Assembly (NCBI GenBank): GCA_965373045.1
Contig: CBDVEQ010000044.1
Coordinates: forward strand, 1 to 14,954
DNA length: 14,954 nt
Direction of reading: 5' to 3'
Source of the DNA: DAOVDI01 sp965373045
GTDB taxonomy: Bacteria; Acidobacteriota; Aminicenantia; Aminicenantales; Aminicenantaceae
Every line of letters starts with the position of its first letter. The stretch's first letter is position 1. Below the pieces are notes generated by a model. It made no database searches. It was given only the letters and a program-made list of their open reading frames with translations, and was not told where the DNA came from. Positions 14,929 through 14,954 of the stretch are shown here, piece after piece. Made by a program: the position numbers and the translations under genes.

Positions 14929-14954
14929 ATTGCCGTAGCTGCGAGGAGTGGTTT

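Larger units (their letters stand above)
14600..14954. other. Non-coding, repeat-rich intergenic tail after the efflux operon
   Basis: No credible gene is seen in these 355 bases. They hold a dRS3-like palindrome, a 16-bp direct repeat, a long-range inverted repeat and three degenerate copies of a GCC(C)AAAG motif between 14729 and 14774. No hairpin followed by a T-tract is found directly after the permease stop, so termination of the operon is unexplained. Confidence 0.6.

Noticed and set aside
1..14954. tRNA, rRNA, CRISPR array, insertion sequence, toxin-antitoxin pair
   Set aside because: No cloverleaf, ribosomal motif, regularly spaced repeat, transposase or small paired genes was recognised on either strand.

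Overview
This 14,954-bp window carries ten protein-coding genes, nine complete and one cut by the left edge. No RNA gene, CRISPR array, transposase or phage gene was seen. The organism is a diderm bacterium: it has a TolC/adaptor/RND pump, two lipoproteins with lipoboxes and a signal-peptide outer-membrane protein. The SGNH-free alkaline-phosphatase-fold lipoprotein ending in a ...RLKSLGYIK tail, the long animal-type urocanase, the strong GGAGG-type ribosome sites and a CATTCCCG...CGGGAATCCAG palindrome are, to my recollection, typical of Acidobacteriota/Aminicenantota-like or Desulfobacterota-like genomes. This placement is a low-confidence inference.

Left half, all on the minus strand and read right to left: an orphan urocanate hydratase (7190-5169), an 86-base gap, then an ECF sigma factor (5082-4501), a two-helix membrane protein (4482-4105), a membrane protein with two zinc ribbons (4081-3545), an isochorismatase-fold cysteine hydrolase (3516-2794), a large iron-sulfur flavoprotein fusing two CDGSH motifs, a divergent 4Fe-4S domain and a glutamate-synthase FMN domain (2783-951), and the first 310 codons of a multi-domain YnjE-like rhodanese (931-1). 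Gaps from the sigma factor onward are only 10 to 28 bases, so these six genes look like one operon. The gap before the sigma gene holds an AAC-N16-CGTC element that resembles an ECF autoregulatory promoter. The proposal is a stress- or redox-responsive ECF regulon whose output is Fe-S, flavin and sulfur chemistry.

Right half, all on the plus strand: a lipoprotein of the type I phosphodiesterase/alkaline phosphatase superfamily (7277-8518), a 204-base regulatory gap, and a complete tripartite RND efflux operon in the order TolC (8723-10117), lipoprotein adaptor (10131-11261) and RND permease (11276-14599). The regulatory gap contains a 14-base direct repeat at a 21-base period, flanked by two inverted repeats. 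These are good operator candidates, although no regulator gene is adjacent.

The last 355 bases are non-coding and repeat-rich: a 20-bp dRS3-like palindrome, a 16-bp direct repeat 204 bases apart and a distant imperfect inverted repeat. This looks like a decayed or non-autonomous repeat element between operons. The redox flavoprotein and rhodanese genes look more A+T-rich by eye than urocanase and the efflux genes, so lateral acquisition of the distal part of the minus-strand operon is possible.
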